DNA of 64,000 nt from Triatoma infestans (lineage: Eukaryota > Arthropoda > Insecta > Hemiptera > Reduviidae), in assembly GCA_011037195.1 (NCBI GenBank), contig JAAEAF010012253.1, forward strand, positions 1 through 64,000, in the 5' to 3' direction. Position 1 is the stretch's first letter. The number at the start of each line of letters is the position of its first letter. Under the pieces are notes generated by a model. That model was given only the letters and a program-made list of their open reading frames with translations. It made no database searches and had not been told where the DNA came from. Positions 33,480 through 45,686 of this stretch are shown one piece after another. A program made the translations under genes and the position numbers.

Positions 33480-35490
33480 GATAAATATAAAACCATAAAA
33501 GTACGGAGAAATTAATTGCTCCAGTTCCAGGTAACTCTATTTAAATACTGCAAATATTTGTTTCAATTATAATTGCACGGCTTTCAGAAATGCTAGTATT
33601 GCATTCATTCATCTGGAATGTATTTTCATTTAGATAATATACTACCTATGGGCGTATATTTGCTATTTATTTTGCAATAAAATTTAATAATCAACTTCTA
33701 TTCTATTGTTCATAGGTTTAGAACAGCTATGCACTAATAAATATTTTTATAGATTACTACCACGATAATGCGTTATATAATAATATGACTCGATAGGACA
33801 GGAAGTGGAGTTGCCCCCTTGTTCAAGGATCATGATCATGGCCATACCGGTCGTAGTATACGAATCTAATAACATTCACACACATAGAATACAGGACTTA
33901 TAAAGAACTATGGTGGACAGGGGACTGAGAGTTGAGCTTAACCACAGCAGGTTACGCACCAGAGTTCAACGTAACACACTCTCATACCCATCAGTATCTT
34001 TCAGACGTCTTCATAGATATGCAAGCGGAAATCTTCCGGGACGCAATAGATATTTTGTTTCCCAAAACCACAAATCTACAATATTACAACAACAAAAATC
34101 TTGCCTTCCTTCCACCATGACGATTATGCTCAAGCCATATTTTTGTTCATGTTCCTTAATTGGGAACATCCAAGAAAAAAGAAACAAGAGTTTGACTATA
34201 TTATTATTATTGCCAATATAATCGTATTACTTTTGTTAAAAACATTGTTCCGGGGAAAAAAGTAGGTTATTTAAGAGAGTGCCTCGGTTTTTTGAGGCGT
34301 CAAATTTCGATTAGATCATATTTTTGATCCATGATCAAGACAATAAATACATTTACATTATAAAATATCATTCATTTCTATTGATGATTTAAAACAAAGC
34401 AACTAGTAACTATTAATTGTTCTTTATTCATGTTTGTGGGCTGTAAAAAAATGTTGTAAGTTTCAAAGTTCCACCAAAATATTCTTTTGCCACAAATTCA
34501 AGACTATCTGTATATTGAAGCCTTTTTGGTTGAGTGTGCGCAGTTGTGTTGTGTGTGTTGTAACACGAGCGGGTTTGAAAGGGCTTATGAATGTGTAAGT
34601 TTCAAAGAAGAGAGAAGTATTAAAATATAAGTAAGAAGTAATCACTAATTTAAAACAAATATATTTTATCTCTAAATGTATTTAAATACTATATAATAAT
34701 ACGAAATAATAAGCTTATAAATATATATAGAAACTCTTTCATTTAAATATTCTTAATAAATAATAATCACAAATGTTCAAATTAAACACGGAGTTTAAAA
34801 TGGGAGAGTGAATGTGACGAATGATACTGGATAAATGCTGACATTAATATTCTTCTGTCCGGAATGGGTATTTTGAAAGGTCTTTCTAACGGTCTCGTAC
34901 ATGGGTCCTTTGTCTAGGGATATCATAGAACTTAGATTAATAGACGCTAACAGATTCTAAGTTCATTTCACTAAACAAAAATAAACTTTATTTTAAGTTA
35001 AAATCACTAACATATTTTCCAAAATTATTTCTATTTTTCCATTTGCTTCTTCCATTATAAAACTCTGTCGAAACGTTGGCATAATTGAATATTTCTTTTT
35101 TGACCGATCCTCACCAAATTTCTTCATACATGAACGGTCAACAAATACTTTTATATTATAAAATATATAATACACTATCTGACGTCACCATAACTCTATA
35201 AAACAATACATAACAGAAAAAGTAACGTGAAAGTTTAACTCCACCATAGAAACCCCATATAATCTGTACATGCGATCAATTCAAGTTTTTTTTTCCCCAT
35301 CACACAACTTAAGCCTATCTTGTTTATTAAATGGCATTTTTATTAGGTAATTTATTTTTATATATTATAGGAGATGCAACTATTTTATTTTTATAGCTTT
35401 CATGGTGATATAAACATAAAAGAAATTGTTTTAAAATTTACATTATTCATATATTTTAGATAGAAAAAAAATAAACGTATTAAATGTTCA
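33480..35490. other. AT-rich DNA, no gene recognised
   Basis: Includes a more balanced part at 33900-34130 with two overlapping short frames that have no recognisable motif. No element ends found. Confidence 0.4.
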
Positions 35491-35499
35491 CACAACATT

Positions 35500-35680
35500 A
35501 TACTTATTAAATTTTCCAAAGTAAAAAGTAATGAATCACCGGAAACTTTTTATATATCGCAGTAAATTTGACTGAAACTTTGTTTCAGATCACAAAGTGA
35601 TTTCCGGAAAATTTGTCTTTTTTTTTAACAAGTCTGGTGTGAAACATTCACTCGATTTCTCTTACTCCTCTTAATACAGT
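35500..35680 (-). repeat. Family A end, minus
   Basis: GTCTGGTGTGAAACATTCACTC followed by ATTTCTCTTACTCC is the terminal hairpin plus inverted 15-mer; text to the left is degenerate module sequence. Confidence 0.6.
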
Positions 35681-35734
35681 TTATATAGTATATAAAATGA
35701 CAAATTTTAAATTTCAAATTAAAATATAAACTAG

Positions 35735-36535
35735 ATGATATGCTGAACACTGTATAATGAATAGAACACACAAACTGCAAGGACTTTACAAGTATATACA
35801 AGTAAGGTAGTGTGATGGATGCAAGAAACAGAAATATATTAATTTATAAAAAAAATCAAAATTAAGAGAAAATGCAAGCTCGCTCGCAAAAAGGGTACAT
35901 GCAGGTATAAGAGAACAGTTATGGAAGAGTTGATTAACCTTTATGCCATTGTACTACCCCCTTCTCCTCACAGGGGAGGAACTGAACGGACAAAAGAGAA
36001 GATTCTTTTCAAGATAGACTTGTTGTAGAAACCGAGGTGGAAGCATCAGAGCTATACCAGTATTAAATTATAAGAATTTATTATAAGCTTTTATAGTGAT
36101 ATTCAAAGTACTTAATTTCTCTTAGAGAATATATCCTTTTAAAAACAGTGTGATTTCTTGATTGTTACTAATACTTCATTCTCTTTTAAACTTACATACT
36201 TACAAGCCCTTTTACAAAACCGCATCGTGCTACATAACCAACTACTACAAACCGCTCGTGCTACTTACTACAAATACACATCACACCATTACATTACAGT
36301 AGCAAGAGAAATATAAAGAGACAGAATGGCTGAGTGATGACAAGGTAGTAGATAGGTTGCTGACTGATTGTGAATTGGTCGTAACTGTTGTAAATCTGTT
36401 TAGGATTAGACCGGCTGTATATACATATACCCACCCTAGTCTACCCTAGGTGGCGAGTAACTAGATGATTCATTTTTGTGTTTCTCCGCTCTTCGGATCC
36501 TATGAATCTATAATGATTCGGATCCCATTACATCT
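35735..36535 (-). mobile_element. LTR-2 copy interrupted by LTR-3
   Basis: LTR-2 text 35735-35810 (GCTGAACACTGTATAATGAA, AACTGCAAGGACTTTACAAG, AAGGTAG) continues at 36303 (CAAGAGAAATATAAAGAGAC) to CGGATCCCATTACA near 36532. In uninterrupted copies GTAGCGAGA is continuous at this point (36774 and 21627), so the insert is recent relative to LTR-2. Confidence 0.78.
35811..36298. mobile_element. LTR-like element (LTR-3) with GTAG duplication
   Basis: Starts TGTGATGGATGC and ends CATTACATTACA, flanked by GTAG at 35807-35810 and 36299-36302. At 488 bp with TG...CA ends and a 4-bp duplication it looks like a solo LTR; a MITE is the alternative. Its termini also form short inverted repeats (TGTGATG and CATCACA). 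No coding content. Confidence 0.7.
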
Positions 36536-36640
36536 TCAATTTTGTGTTCCTCCGCTGTCCGGATCCTATGAATCTATAATGATTTGAATCCCATTACATC
36601 TTCAAGTTTATGTTTCACGGCTGTTCGGATCCCATTTCAT
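36468..36640 (+). repeat. ~66-bp tandem duplication of the LTR-2 end
   Basis: TTGTGTTTCTCCGCTCTTCGG...TCCCATTACATCTTCAA repeats as TTGTGTTCCTCCGCTGTCCGG...TCCCATTACATCTTCAA, with a third shortened unit at GTTTATGTTTCACGGCTG. About 2.5 units. Confidence 0.8.
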
Positions 36641-36888
36641 TATTTTGGATGTGAGAAGGAGATGGAATTAGGGAGAATGGATTTTAGAGGAATAAACTAA
36701 AATATAAGCTGAACACTGTATAATGAAATGAACTCACAAACTGCAAGGACTTTACAAGAATATATATAAGTTATGTAGCGAGAGATATATATATAGAGAC
36801 AGAATAGCTGTAATAACAAGGTAGTAGAAGGTTGCTGACTGGTTGTGATCTGGTCGTAAACTGTTCCCCTGTAGGGTCAGCTCGGCTG

Positions 36889-36929
<41 letters not shown>

Positions 36930-37080
36930 CCACTTGTAAATCTGTTTAGGATTAGATCGGCTGTATATACATATACCCACCCTAGTCTGCCCTAGGTAGC
37001 GAGTAACTAAAATGATTCATTTTCGTGTTTCTCCGCTCTTCGGACCCTATAAATCAATTATGAATCCGATCCCATTAAAA
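36640..37080 (-). repeat. Solo LTR-like element (LTR-2), intact-looking
   Basis: TTGGATGTGAGAAGGAGATG to CCGATCCCATTAAA, with all LTR-2 words and an expanded TA run (36892-36924). The next-door copy at 35.7 kb is in the same orientation. Sense is minus. Confidence 0.7.
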
Positions 37081-37084
37081 ACCA

Positions 37085-38105
37085 TTCTTTTCTCATTGAG
37101 GGGAGGGGGGATAAGAAGCTTAGATCTCGCGCCTTCGGGCACCCATAATTATATTTTAAGAAAATAACAATTATATTTAAAGAAAACTGATGAATGTTTG
37201 GTTGATTTTTCAAACATACAGACAGATTATTATAGAAAATTTTTTCAAGCATAGAAAACCTGAAAATTCATTTTCAGTGAACTTCAATTTCAAAAAACTG
37301 AGAAATAATTATCATTCGGAAATTATGTGGCTTATACTTTTCCAAGACGATTTCTATTAAAACGTTGACATCCCATTAATCAAATAAATGGATATACATT
37401 GACAAGTTATTAAACTAGATTGTATGAAAATCTGAAGCTGATTCTCAAATAAATCTCTTTTTCTAGTACATACGTGCCGCCAATGACATACTGTTGCTTA
37501 AATACAAAATTAACATTTTAATGACTATATATGCAAATCGTTTACAAATTATGTAATATTCATTAGCCACCACCAGTAGACGGCGTATGTAATCTAAGGG
37601 CGCGCAAATGTTTGAACATTGAAAGAGCGGAAAATTCAACACATTGTATCCACGGTCGCCCGTGTAAAGTTATTAAAAAAATAAAAAATAAAAAAAAATA
37701 AACTAGATTTGATTGAGTATCCAGGTAATTCCGCCTAATCAACTAGTAAAGAATGACGAAGTTTTGTTACAGCGAGATATAAGCTCAAGCTGATATTCCG
37801 CCCACAATAACTGCGATTAGAGATGACTTAGTTATGAAATTAATTAAGCGATTAACAAAAGCGATTAAAATATAATATTTAATTAGCAAAATCAACAGAC
37901 AAACTATATGTTTGTCATACAATTACGATTAAATCAATTAATTGTGATTTAATTACAAAACAAACAGGTGGAATAATAAACGTTGACTGCAGAGTGATAA
38001 TTTGAAATCATATTGGAAACCACGATGGGAAATCATGATTATTGGTTTGGATGGTAACAACAAAAGGGAAGCTGTAAAATCTCTTTGTAATTGCAACCTT
38101 TATTT

Positions 38106-38137
<32 letters not shown>

Positions 38138-38500
38138 TAATCGCGGTTATACAAAATAGTGGAGGAGGAAAGCGCGGTAGATTTCATTAAGGAAATTTAA
38201 TTAATTAGTTAACGTGCAAAGAGCATGTAACCCATTTTACAGACGTTAACCCTGTACAGATCACTTCTAAAATACACACAGAACTAGTGAAATCTGTTTT
38301 AATATTTATCCAGTGAAAAGAGAAGTTGATTGCCTTTAATTATAATACTAGGCTCCACCAATAAGAGCCGTTTTAATTTAAATTAGAATCTGTTTGATAA
38401 GTAAGATGCTACCGTATTCTTGCTTCCTATTTCATACCACTTATTGCTGTTTATAAGAAGTATTTGCGATCTTAAGTTTTCCGAAAGAGAGTTTTCAAAC
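37085..38500. other. AT-rich DNA, no gene recognised
   Basis: Contains a TA run (38107-38130) and a small GC-richer island (37565-37670) with no identified content. Confidence 0.4.
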
Positions 38501-38579
38501 GGTATATATTTTTGAGAAAAATTTGAAAAAGAAATTCGCACTTCCGGTTGATGGATTTTGCCGGAAATCTTCGTGTTAG

Positions 38580-39180
38580 ATAAATAATAATAATAATATC
38601 ACAGCTTTATTACTTTCAATATACAAAATCCTATATATATATATATATACATTCATCACACTCAATTTGATGTGGATATAATCCGTCAAATATTTTTTAA
38701 AACGCGAAAGAAAAAGAAGAAAATAAATAAAACAAAACAAAGTTATTATTATATTGGCAATGCGTTACGAATTTGTTTTTTTTTTTTTCATATAAATGTA
38801 TTTTTTTAATTAAATTTTTATCTGTTAGAAATTTTCTATAATGATATAGCTATTTTTGAAATTTGTATTAGATTACACCAGTTAGCCCATTAAGTATATC
38901 GGACACTTCTTCAACCGTCATGACCCTCTTACCCCAAAATATTGAAACCTGTGCCATAATCTGGCAATAAGATTTGTCATTTCTTTGAGGTTGCACAAGG
39001 TGAAGAGATGGCCAGAGACCCCTCCCTGGAGAACGGCCTGTAATTTTAACCAGAGAGATTCTAATCTAGCTTGCATAATTAATCGATCTCGCAAAAAAAG
39101 GTCAATTTCCATACAATTGTAATTATACACAAGTATAGGCTATATTCCGTGGTATTGGCCCTACTCTCGCCCACGACTCT
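38580..39180 (-). other. Possible retroelement 3' end
   Basis: Minus-strand reading has a small open frame (38918-39130) followed by untranslated sequence ending in an (ATT)n-type tail (38582-38600 on the plus strand), the layout of a LINE 3' end. No conserved protein motif was recognised, so this is tentative. Confidence 0.25.
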
Positions 39181-39229
39181 GCATCCGATCTCTCCTGTAG
39201 TTTTATTCGATCAATTCGTGTCGCTGATA

Positions 39230-39520
39230 GTATCTAAACGGAATACTATGTTTTCATTTCCGGTGATATGTCTTTGTTGAGATATTTTGTTCAAATCACA
39301 TACACTCACATGCACACATATACATAAGTATATATATAATAAAAACAGACCATTCAATAAAAAACACCGTTTTCTTCATAAGAATTTATTACCGATGAAA
39401 ATTCCACTCTCAAATTTCAGGAATTGTACACGATCGTAAAGCTTCCTGTATAAACAGTTTTACTTTAAGCCCAAACTTTGCATCTCCGCCAGAACCCTCC
39501 TACAAAATAAATTTTCCTGT
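39230..39520 (-). repeat. Family A fragment, minus
   Basis: ATCTAAACGGAATACTATG, ATTTCCGGTG and CACATACACTCACATGCAC resemble the reverse complement of the family A 5' region, strongly diverged. Confidence 0.4.
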
Positions 39521-39529
39521 GTTTTTTTT

Positions 39530-39752
39530 TTCATTTAAGGCGCATCAACATCTATGACCATTGACGCTCGGAGCTTTCTCACTGCCTCCGGACAGCGTTC
39601 TTCGTTATTGACAGCACTGTCCATTACCGGACAGTGAGCTGTAAAAGGCTCCTAAGAAGAAAAAAATCTAAGGGTAGCACAGCTGGACTCAAACCCGGGG
39701 GACCTCAGTATGGGCGTCCAGTACGCTAACCACTTAGCTATTCCCTTCCCTA
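39530..39752 (-). repeat. tRNA-derived SINE, minus
   Basis: The reverse complement reads AATAGCTAAGTGGTTAGCGTAC (A box region), GGGTTTGAGTCCAGCTGTGC (B box region), then TCACTGTCCGGTAATGGACAG, to a 3' end with CATCTTAAATG-like text. Complete head and body. Confidence 0.8.
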
Positions 39753-39754
39753 AG

Positions 39755-41190
39755 GAAAATATTTAAAGAAAAAGTGATATTCCAGAATCATTGCACTTAG
39801 TATGTAGTTTAGAAAAAAACGTTGGAACCACGCGAAAAACTGAAAAAATAAATCAGCAAATTCGCATTTCCATGGATAACTGCCGGATTTGGAAACTGCC
39901 AATCAGCGTTCAACAACAAAAAAAATTATCTATTACGTACATCCGAAGAGAGTGACAAACTATTGGTAGATAAAAATGATAGAATAGTAAGTAGCCAGCC
40001 ATTTAATTATTAAAGAACAGTTAAATGCTCGATGCTTTGCATTTCACTAATCCCAAGTGATTGAAATAGCATTATATTACCGAAAAACAAAATCATATCC
40101 AAATCGGCCCAGCTCCCCCCTCCTCTCTTAAAACTCTTACTTCAGCAAACTTCGAGTTTTTCTGCCATAACTTATAAACAATTGATTCTCAGAATTGCAG
40201 ACATTGGCGCCGGAAATAAACTTCTTTTCTTTTTTTAATGCAAAATTAGTTATGAATTATTAACAAATTATGTTAATGTTATATGTTTTTTGGCATGGAA
40301 AAGAGGTCACAGTTATCCAGTTGTAAACGGCACAGTATGGGTCATACAAAACTAATGAAAATTGTAAAGTATGATTTTATTACCTAATTTGAATACCAAT
40401 ATTACACGGCAAATATACTACTATTACATGAATATAGCGGCGGTTAAAACATAAAATATTATGGCCTGTACCACACCTGTAAAATATAATCATGTTATTA
40501 AAGGTGGCAGGGTACTCTAAAATACAGATTAATACTCGTATATGTTGTCGCTGTTATATGCATAATTTACAAACACTCATACAGAGATTATTAAATTAAT
40601 AACATAATTTACTTATTACATGATATTTTGGCTATTAATTTTAAATAATATAAGTGTAAGTGTAATTTAAATAATGTAACATTCGAAATAAAAAAAATGA
40701 AAATGACCGCAATGTTTATTAATTAAAATTACGCCGGATAGGAAAAAAGAGGAAAAACGGAAAAAGGAAGTTTCAAACATTTCCATATTTTCCGGGAAAG
40801 TTTTATTATTGGTGAAAAACATGATGATGACTTGTTTAAAATTATGTTATGATTTTCTTTTTGAAAATAAAGAAGAAAAGTTTTTGAATTTCCAAACATA
40901 CATTGAAACAAAATTTTGAAATGTAGAACAACGCGTGTTGTTGTTTTAACGTCATCAATTTTCCAACCATTCCATTATTCAACAACATTGTCAAATAAAT
41001 TCTGAAATTTATGCATGAGTTTGTCTGACCTTATATATATATGTTAACCAAAATTACATTCAAATTTGATTTAATGTTACCATAAAATAAACATTTCAAT
41101 ATGTTAAATAGAAAAAGGGTTGTATCTATTTCCCTAAATTATTATACCACTAAAAAAAAATCCCAAACCTGATTTGTTTGACGTCACCGA
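39755..41190. other. AT-rich DNA, no gene recognised
   Basis: AT-rich with no recognisable frames. A minus family A terminus (GTGTGAAACACTCACAAGAC, TCTTTTACTCC) sits at 41207-41242. Confidence 0.4.
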
Positions 41191-41342
41191 AGTACAAAAA
41201 CAAAAGTAGTGTGAAACACTCACAAGACTATCTTTTACTCCTTTAATATAGTTATTTATAATAAAATAGTAATTTATTTATGTATAGAATATTTGCATGG
41301 GTCCACAATGCTGGATAAAATTTGATATTGCGTATAAAAAAT

Positions 41343-41802
41343 AGCATGCATATTTATATTGTTCCTGACCGGTTTCGAAATTTCACCCATCATCATCAGA
41401 GCAAATTCGCCAAGTTCACGTAGAGAGTTCACTTCAACGCTAATATTTCTGTTACACTCACACTTGTTAGTTGTACATATGTGTGGGAGGTTATAAGGTT
41501 ATATTACTATGTGTTGTTTGTATATTAACAAAATGGAATTATTATAAATTATGATTAGACACTAGAAAATAGTGTATTTATTATACACTGTTCGTATGCT
41601 ATTTATTAATCACTATTTTCTATTTTCAACACATTGTAACATAACCTTATAACCTCCGGCACATATATACAACCAACAAATCAACAAGTGTGAGTGCAAC
41701 AGAAATTACGTTCAAGTGAACTCTCTACACGAACTTGGTTACTTTCCTCTGACGATGGATGAAAATCTAAAAACCGGTCAGGAACAAAAGGAATATGCAT
41801 GC
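41343..41802. mobile_element. Fold-back element, nearly full palindrome
   Basis: The left arm 41343-41516 and right arm 41627-41802 are inverted copies (AGCATGCATATT ... GTTCCTGACCGGTTT ... AGAGAGTTCACTT ... CACTCACACTTGTT ... GGAGGTTATAAGGTTAT). The central loop has its own hairpin AGAAAATAGTG...CACTATTTTCT. No coding region. It shares the ACCGGTC-GAAA segment with the fold-back at 16.8 kb and the fragment at 23.36 kb. Confidence 0.82.
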
Positions 41803-42039
41803 TACGATAGATAAAACACCAGAAGTTATTTGTTAATTTTGTTTTTTTTTTAATTTCAAATTTCGCTCATATGTCGAAATATAAATATAAAGATGATGGG
41901 GGGAGTGGGGGGCCAGTCTACCAACAGAGGCAGATAGAGAATGATGATTATATTGTAGAGAGAGGCAAATAAGATCGAGCAAATATATTTCAATTTTAAC
42001 GTCTCAGATTCCTCAGAGTCAACTAAAAATATTTTTTCA

Positions 42040-42728
42040 GAAAAAGATTTCGAATAACATTGATACGTTTCTATCTATGCAGCAAGCATTCCAAGTTTAA
42101 AGAAAATCGGGAAAATTGAGAAAAAAACAAAACTCAAATACCTATTCTGTATAATCGCAATTCCAGTTCTCCGGTTTCTTCAGATTCTGAATTCTATCAT
42201 GGCATCTTATGTGTATTATTATTATTATGCATATGGTAAAACCATATATTTATTTATACGGAAGTAGTACTTAAGTGGAAAGCATGACGCTACTGTTCCC
42301 CCCAAAACCCATTTTGTCAGGGAAAAATGTTTCAAAAGCATTTTTTTGTTTAAATAGTTCACGAAGTTTGAAGTAAGTAAATCGTGGGAGCCGTTTTTGA
42401 GAAAATCACAAAAAAACTGAAAAAAAAAAAAAACCAGTCAACTAGCACTTCCGGTTGTTGACTTCCGGATTTTGATCGTTGAAATCTTCGTGTCTAATGC
42501 GGTAATAATCCCTAACTGGAATACCGAGTTTTGAGCTTCTTGCGTTCTTTTCATTTTTGAGATATTCTATCAACACTAACAAACACACACACACATACAC
42601 ACATATAGATCATGCGCTAAAAAGCATTTTTTCTAATTCAGTGGACGCCATGATATTTCCGGAGAAAAGTGAATTTCAAAAATCTGGTCACTGACCTCTT
42701 TTTACGTATTAGTAGTCAGAGAAAGTAA
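42040..42728 (-). repeat. Family A variant copy, minus
   Basis: Words ATCGCAATTCCAGTTCTCCGG, AGCATGACGCTACTGTTCCC, CACACACACACACATACAC and GACGCCATGATATTTCCGG, ending near TTACGTATTAGTAGTCAGAG. Variant subfamily. Confidence 0.6.
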
Positions 42729-42861
42729 AAAAAAATTGTTTAGCGAATAGTGCGTGCGTGTGTATGAACAAAATAACTCAAAAATGAAAAAATCGCCAGG
42801 AGCCTGGAACTTATTATTGAGTCAATCTATTTTCCCGAACGAATTTTTTTCCAGATTTACT

Positions 42862-43584
42862 TGCACTTACTTCCTAGCAAGAAGAAAGTATTGTAATTGT
42901 GTCAAATTTACGATATCGAGTTTTCACCGAAATATCTGTTTTGAGGTCCCCTGAATTCAAAAAAGGGGTTTTAAGAAAATGGTCTGTGTGTGTGTGTGTG
43001 TGTGAACAGCATAGCTCAAAAATGAAAAGGCATTCCGTTTAGGTATCACCATAGGATACGGCAGAGGGTCATTTTCAAAATTCCTCAACCGGAAGTACAA
43101 CTTTGCTAGATGGTTTTTTTACTTGTTTGCAATTTGACTCAAAAATGGCTCCGACGATTTCCTTCAAAATTCGTATATCAATTAAACATACAAAGAGCTA
43201 CAGCTTTTATTTGAAACATTTCTCCGAGAAAATGCATTTAAGGGCAGTTTTGGGGGAGGGGTGGTGTAAAGTTTCCCTCAAAGTGCTATTTCAGATTACT
43301 ATATGATTCTGTCATCTAAATAATATTAATTGAATTAAATGTTGTTGAAATTCCGAGTTTGGAAAAAATTGGGTGACCTGAAGTGCGTTTTTACTGGTAA
43401 TGTATTTTTCAGCTGTCTGGTATTTCCTAGAAAACGGCTCCAACGATTTTCTTTAAGGTAGGAATATGTAATACACATATAAAGAGCTACAACTTTTATT
43501 TGAAACATTTCTCCAGATAATGTCATTTAAGGGGGCTTTTGGGGAAGAGGGGTGGGGTTATGTTTTTCTCTAAAGTACTATCAT
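42862..43584 (+). repeat. Family A copy, cut by assembly gap
   Basis: From ACTTACTTCCTAGCAAGAAG through GAGTTTTCACCG, a (TG)n run, two modules with G tracts (43251-43265; 43531-43557) up to TTTCTCTAAAGTACTATCAT at the gap edge. Confidence 0.78.
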
Positions 43585-44358
43585 NNNNNNNNNNNNNNNN
43601 NNNNNNNNNNNNNNNNNNNNNNNNNNNNNNNNNNNNNNNNNNNNNNNNNNNNNNNNNNNNNNNNNNNNNNNNNNNNNNNNNNNNNNNNNNNNNNNNNNNN
43701 NNNNNNNNNNNNNNNNNNNNNNNNNNNNNNNNNNNNNNNNNNNNNNNNNNNNNNNNNNNNNNNNNNNNNNNNNNNNNNNNNNNNNNNNNNNNNNNNNNNN
43801 NNNNNNNNNNNNNNNNNNNNNNNNNNNNNNNNNNNNNNNNNNNNNNNNNNNNNNNNNNNNNNNNNNNNNNNNNNNNNNNNNNNNNNNNNNNNNNNNNNNN
43901 NNNNNNNNNNNNNNNNNNNNNNNNNNNNNNNNNNNNNNNNNNNNNNNNNNNNNNNNNNNNNNNNNNNNNNNNNNNNNNNNNNNNNNNNNNNNNNNNNNNN
44001 NNNNNNNNNNNNNNNNNNNNNNNNNNNNNNNNNNNNNNNNNNNNNNNNNNNNNNNNNNNNNNNNNNNNNNNNNNNNNNNNNNNNNNNNNNNNNNNNNNNN
44101 NNNNNNNNNNNNNNNNNNNNNNNNNNNNNNNNNNNNNNNNNNNNNNNNNNNNNNNNNNNNNNNNNNNNNNNNNNNNNNNNNNNNNNNNNNNNNNNNNNNN
44201 NNNNNNNNNNNNNNNNNNNNNNNNNNNNNNNNNNNNNNNNNNNNNNNNNNNNNNNNNNNNNNNNNNNNNNNNNNNNNNNNNNNNNNNNNNNNNNNNNNNN
44301 NNNNNNNNNNNNNNNNNNNNNNNNNNNNNNNNNNNNNNNNNNNNNNNNNNNNNNNNNN
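43585..44358. other. Assembly gap (N)
   Basis: 774 N separating a family A copy from the BEL/Pao 5' LTR. The first base of the LTR and the left target duplication are lost in it. Confidence 0.99.
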
Positions 44359-45037
44359 GTTTGGTTCTTTATATATATATGTTAATATATCAACTTATAC
44401 TTATACATACTTATTTTTAAAAGGAAGGAGCAATGTATGCGACCCGCTTTACGCGTGCTTAATTTCTAAAAGACGCCAATAGATAGTGCGAATATGCACC
44501 TTTCGTACTGGTCAATTACCCCTCCTTCTTAATTATCGTACTTAGAATTTTGAGTCAGTTCATCTCTTACGGTAGGAAGCGTCAGTGCACGGCAAATTAC
44601 ATACGCTATGAGTATTAGTAGAAAGTGGTAGTTTATTGCAAATCTATATTCGCCCGCAATTCCGCATCATCTTGCCGTGATTCACTGTTGTCAATTTCTC
44701 TCTGAGAGGTATCGCCCGCTACCTACATCTTCGCCCGCTAAGGAGACAGGTTGTGAACCAGGTAAATCCCAAATTCCTTCCTGTATACCTTTCGCCTATT
44801 CCTCTTCTCCTTCACCTAGATTCACATCCTGACCTACCGCGAGCAAGAGGACAAAAGGTAAGCTAATATACTTATAAGCTAATTATACCACATACGCATA
44901 TATATATATAGATTATACCACATAGAATATATATATATATTGTATTACAGAGAAACGCGGTCCACTTTAACCATATATATATATTTTTCGCACCATTTTA
45001 TGGTCCTTCGGGCCATATATATATATTCTACGCAACA
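44359..45037 (+). repeat. BEL/Pao 5' LTR
   Basis: Begins (T)GTTTGGTTCTTTATATATA and ends TCTACGCAACA. It has several TATATA runs and a PBS-like ATGGTCCTTCGGGCC 30 bases before its end. The first T is in the gap. 679 of 680 bases present. Confidence 0.95.
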
Positions 45038-45041
45038 TTTT

Positions 45042-45056
45042 TTGGTCCTCCGAGCC
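45042..45056 (+). promoter_or_regulatory. Primer binding site candidate
   Basis: TGGTCCTCCGAGCC starts five bases after the LTR (the intervening bases are T). TGG is the complement of a tRNA CCA end. From memory the rest resembles an insect tRNA-Tyr 3' end with one difference; this should be checked against the species' tRNAs. Confidence 0.55.
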
Positions 45057-45686
45057 ATATATATTTTTTGAACTTATGGACAAATACATTTTGATTCGCC
45101 ATATAAATTAAATATTATTTCCTTCAACGCTTTGGTTAAGTGCGTATAATTACAAGAGTAACACCAATATATTCTGTAAGTAATACAGTTTCAGTGTAAT
45201 ACCGCTTTGAATGGTTCGTATTTATTATTAATTGCTAATTTTCAGATTCTGCATAATTAAATAATTGAAAAAAATTAATATTACGGAAAAATTGAACTTG
45301 GCTAGAGGAGATGCATATGAGCACGTGATTGGCGTCATATATTTCTATAACAGGTCAGAGTCCAGCAACAGAAAGGTACGTTTTATCTGTCTTTAACTAT
45401 TAAAGCGTGGTTAATACATTGCTCTTTCTAATAAACAACTGATAACTATTCTGAGTAACTATTCTTTGTAATTTATAATCTCGCACTACTGGTCGAATGA
45501 CCTTGACATAAATCTACTTAACTTTTATACTCGTATTTAATTCTTAAATAGTACTCAATTAAATTTCTATTGAATTTTTTCTAATTAATTCCTTTAAAAA
45601 AAAAAAAAATATTCTTTATAATTAAATCCCTACCTTATAAATTAATAAATTATTTAATTTCGAATTTGGTTACAATAGTCACTGCA
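45057..45686. other. BEL/Pao leader
   Basis: An untranslated leader of about 0.63 kb, AT-rich, with a splice-donor-like AAAGGTACG near 45372. It presumably holds packaging signals; none is recognisable. Confidence 0.5.

Noticed and set aside
43539..44420. Long open frames across 43.5-44.4 kb
   Set aside because: Same reason: translation through an N gap.
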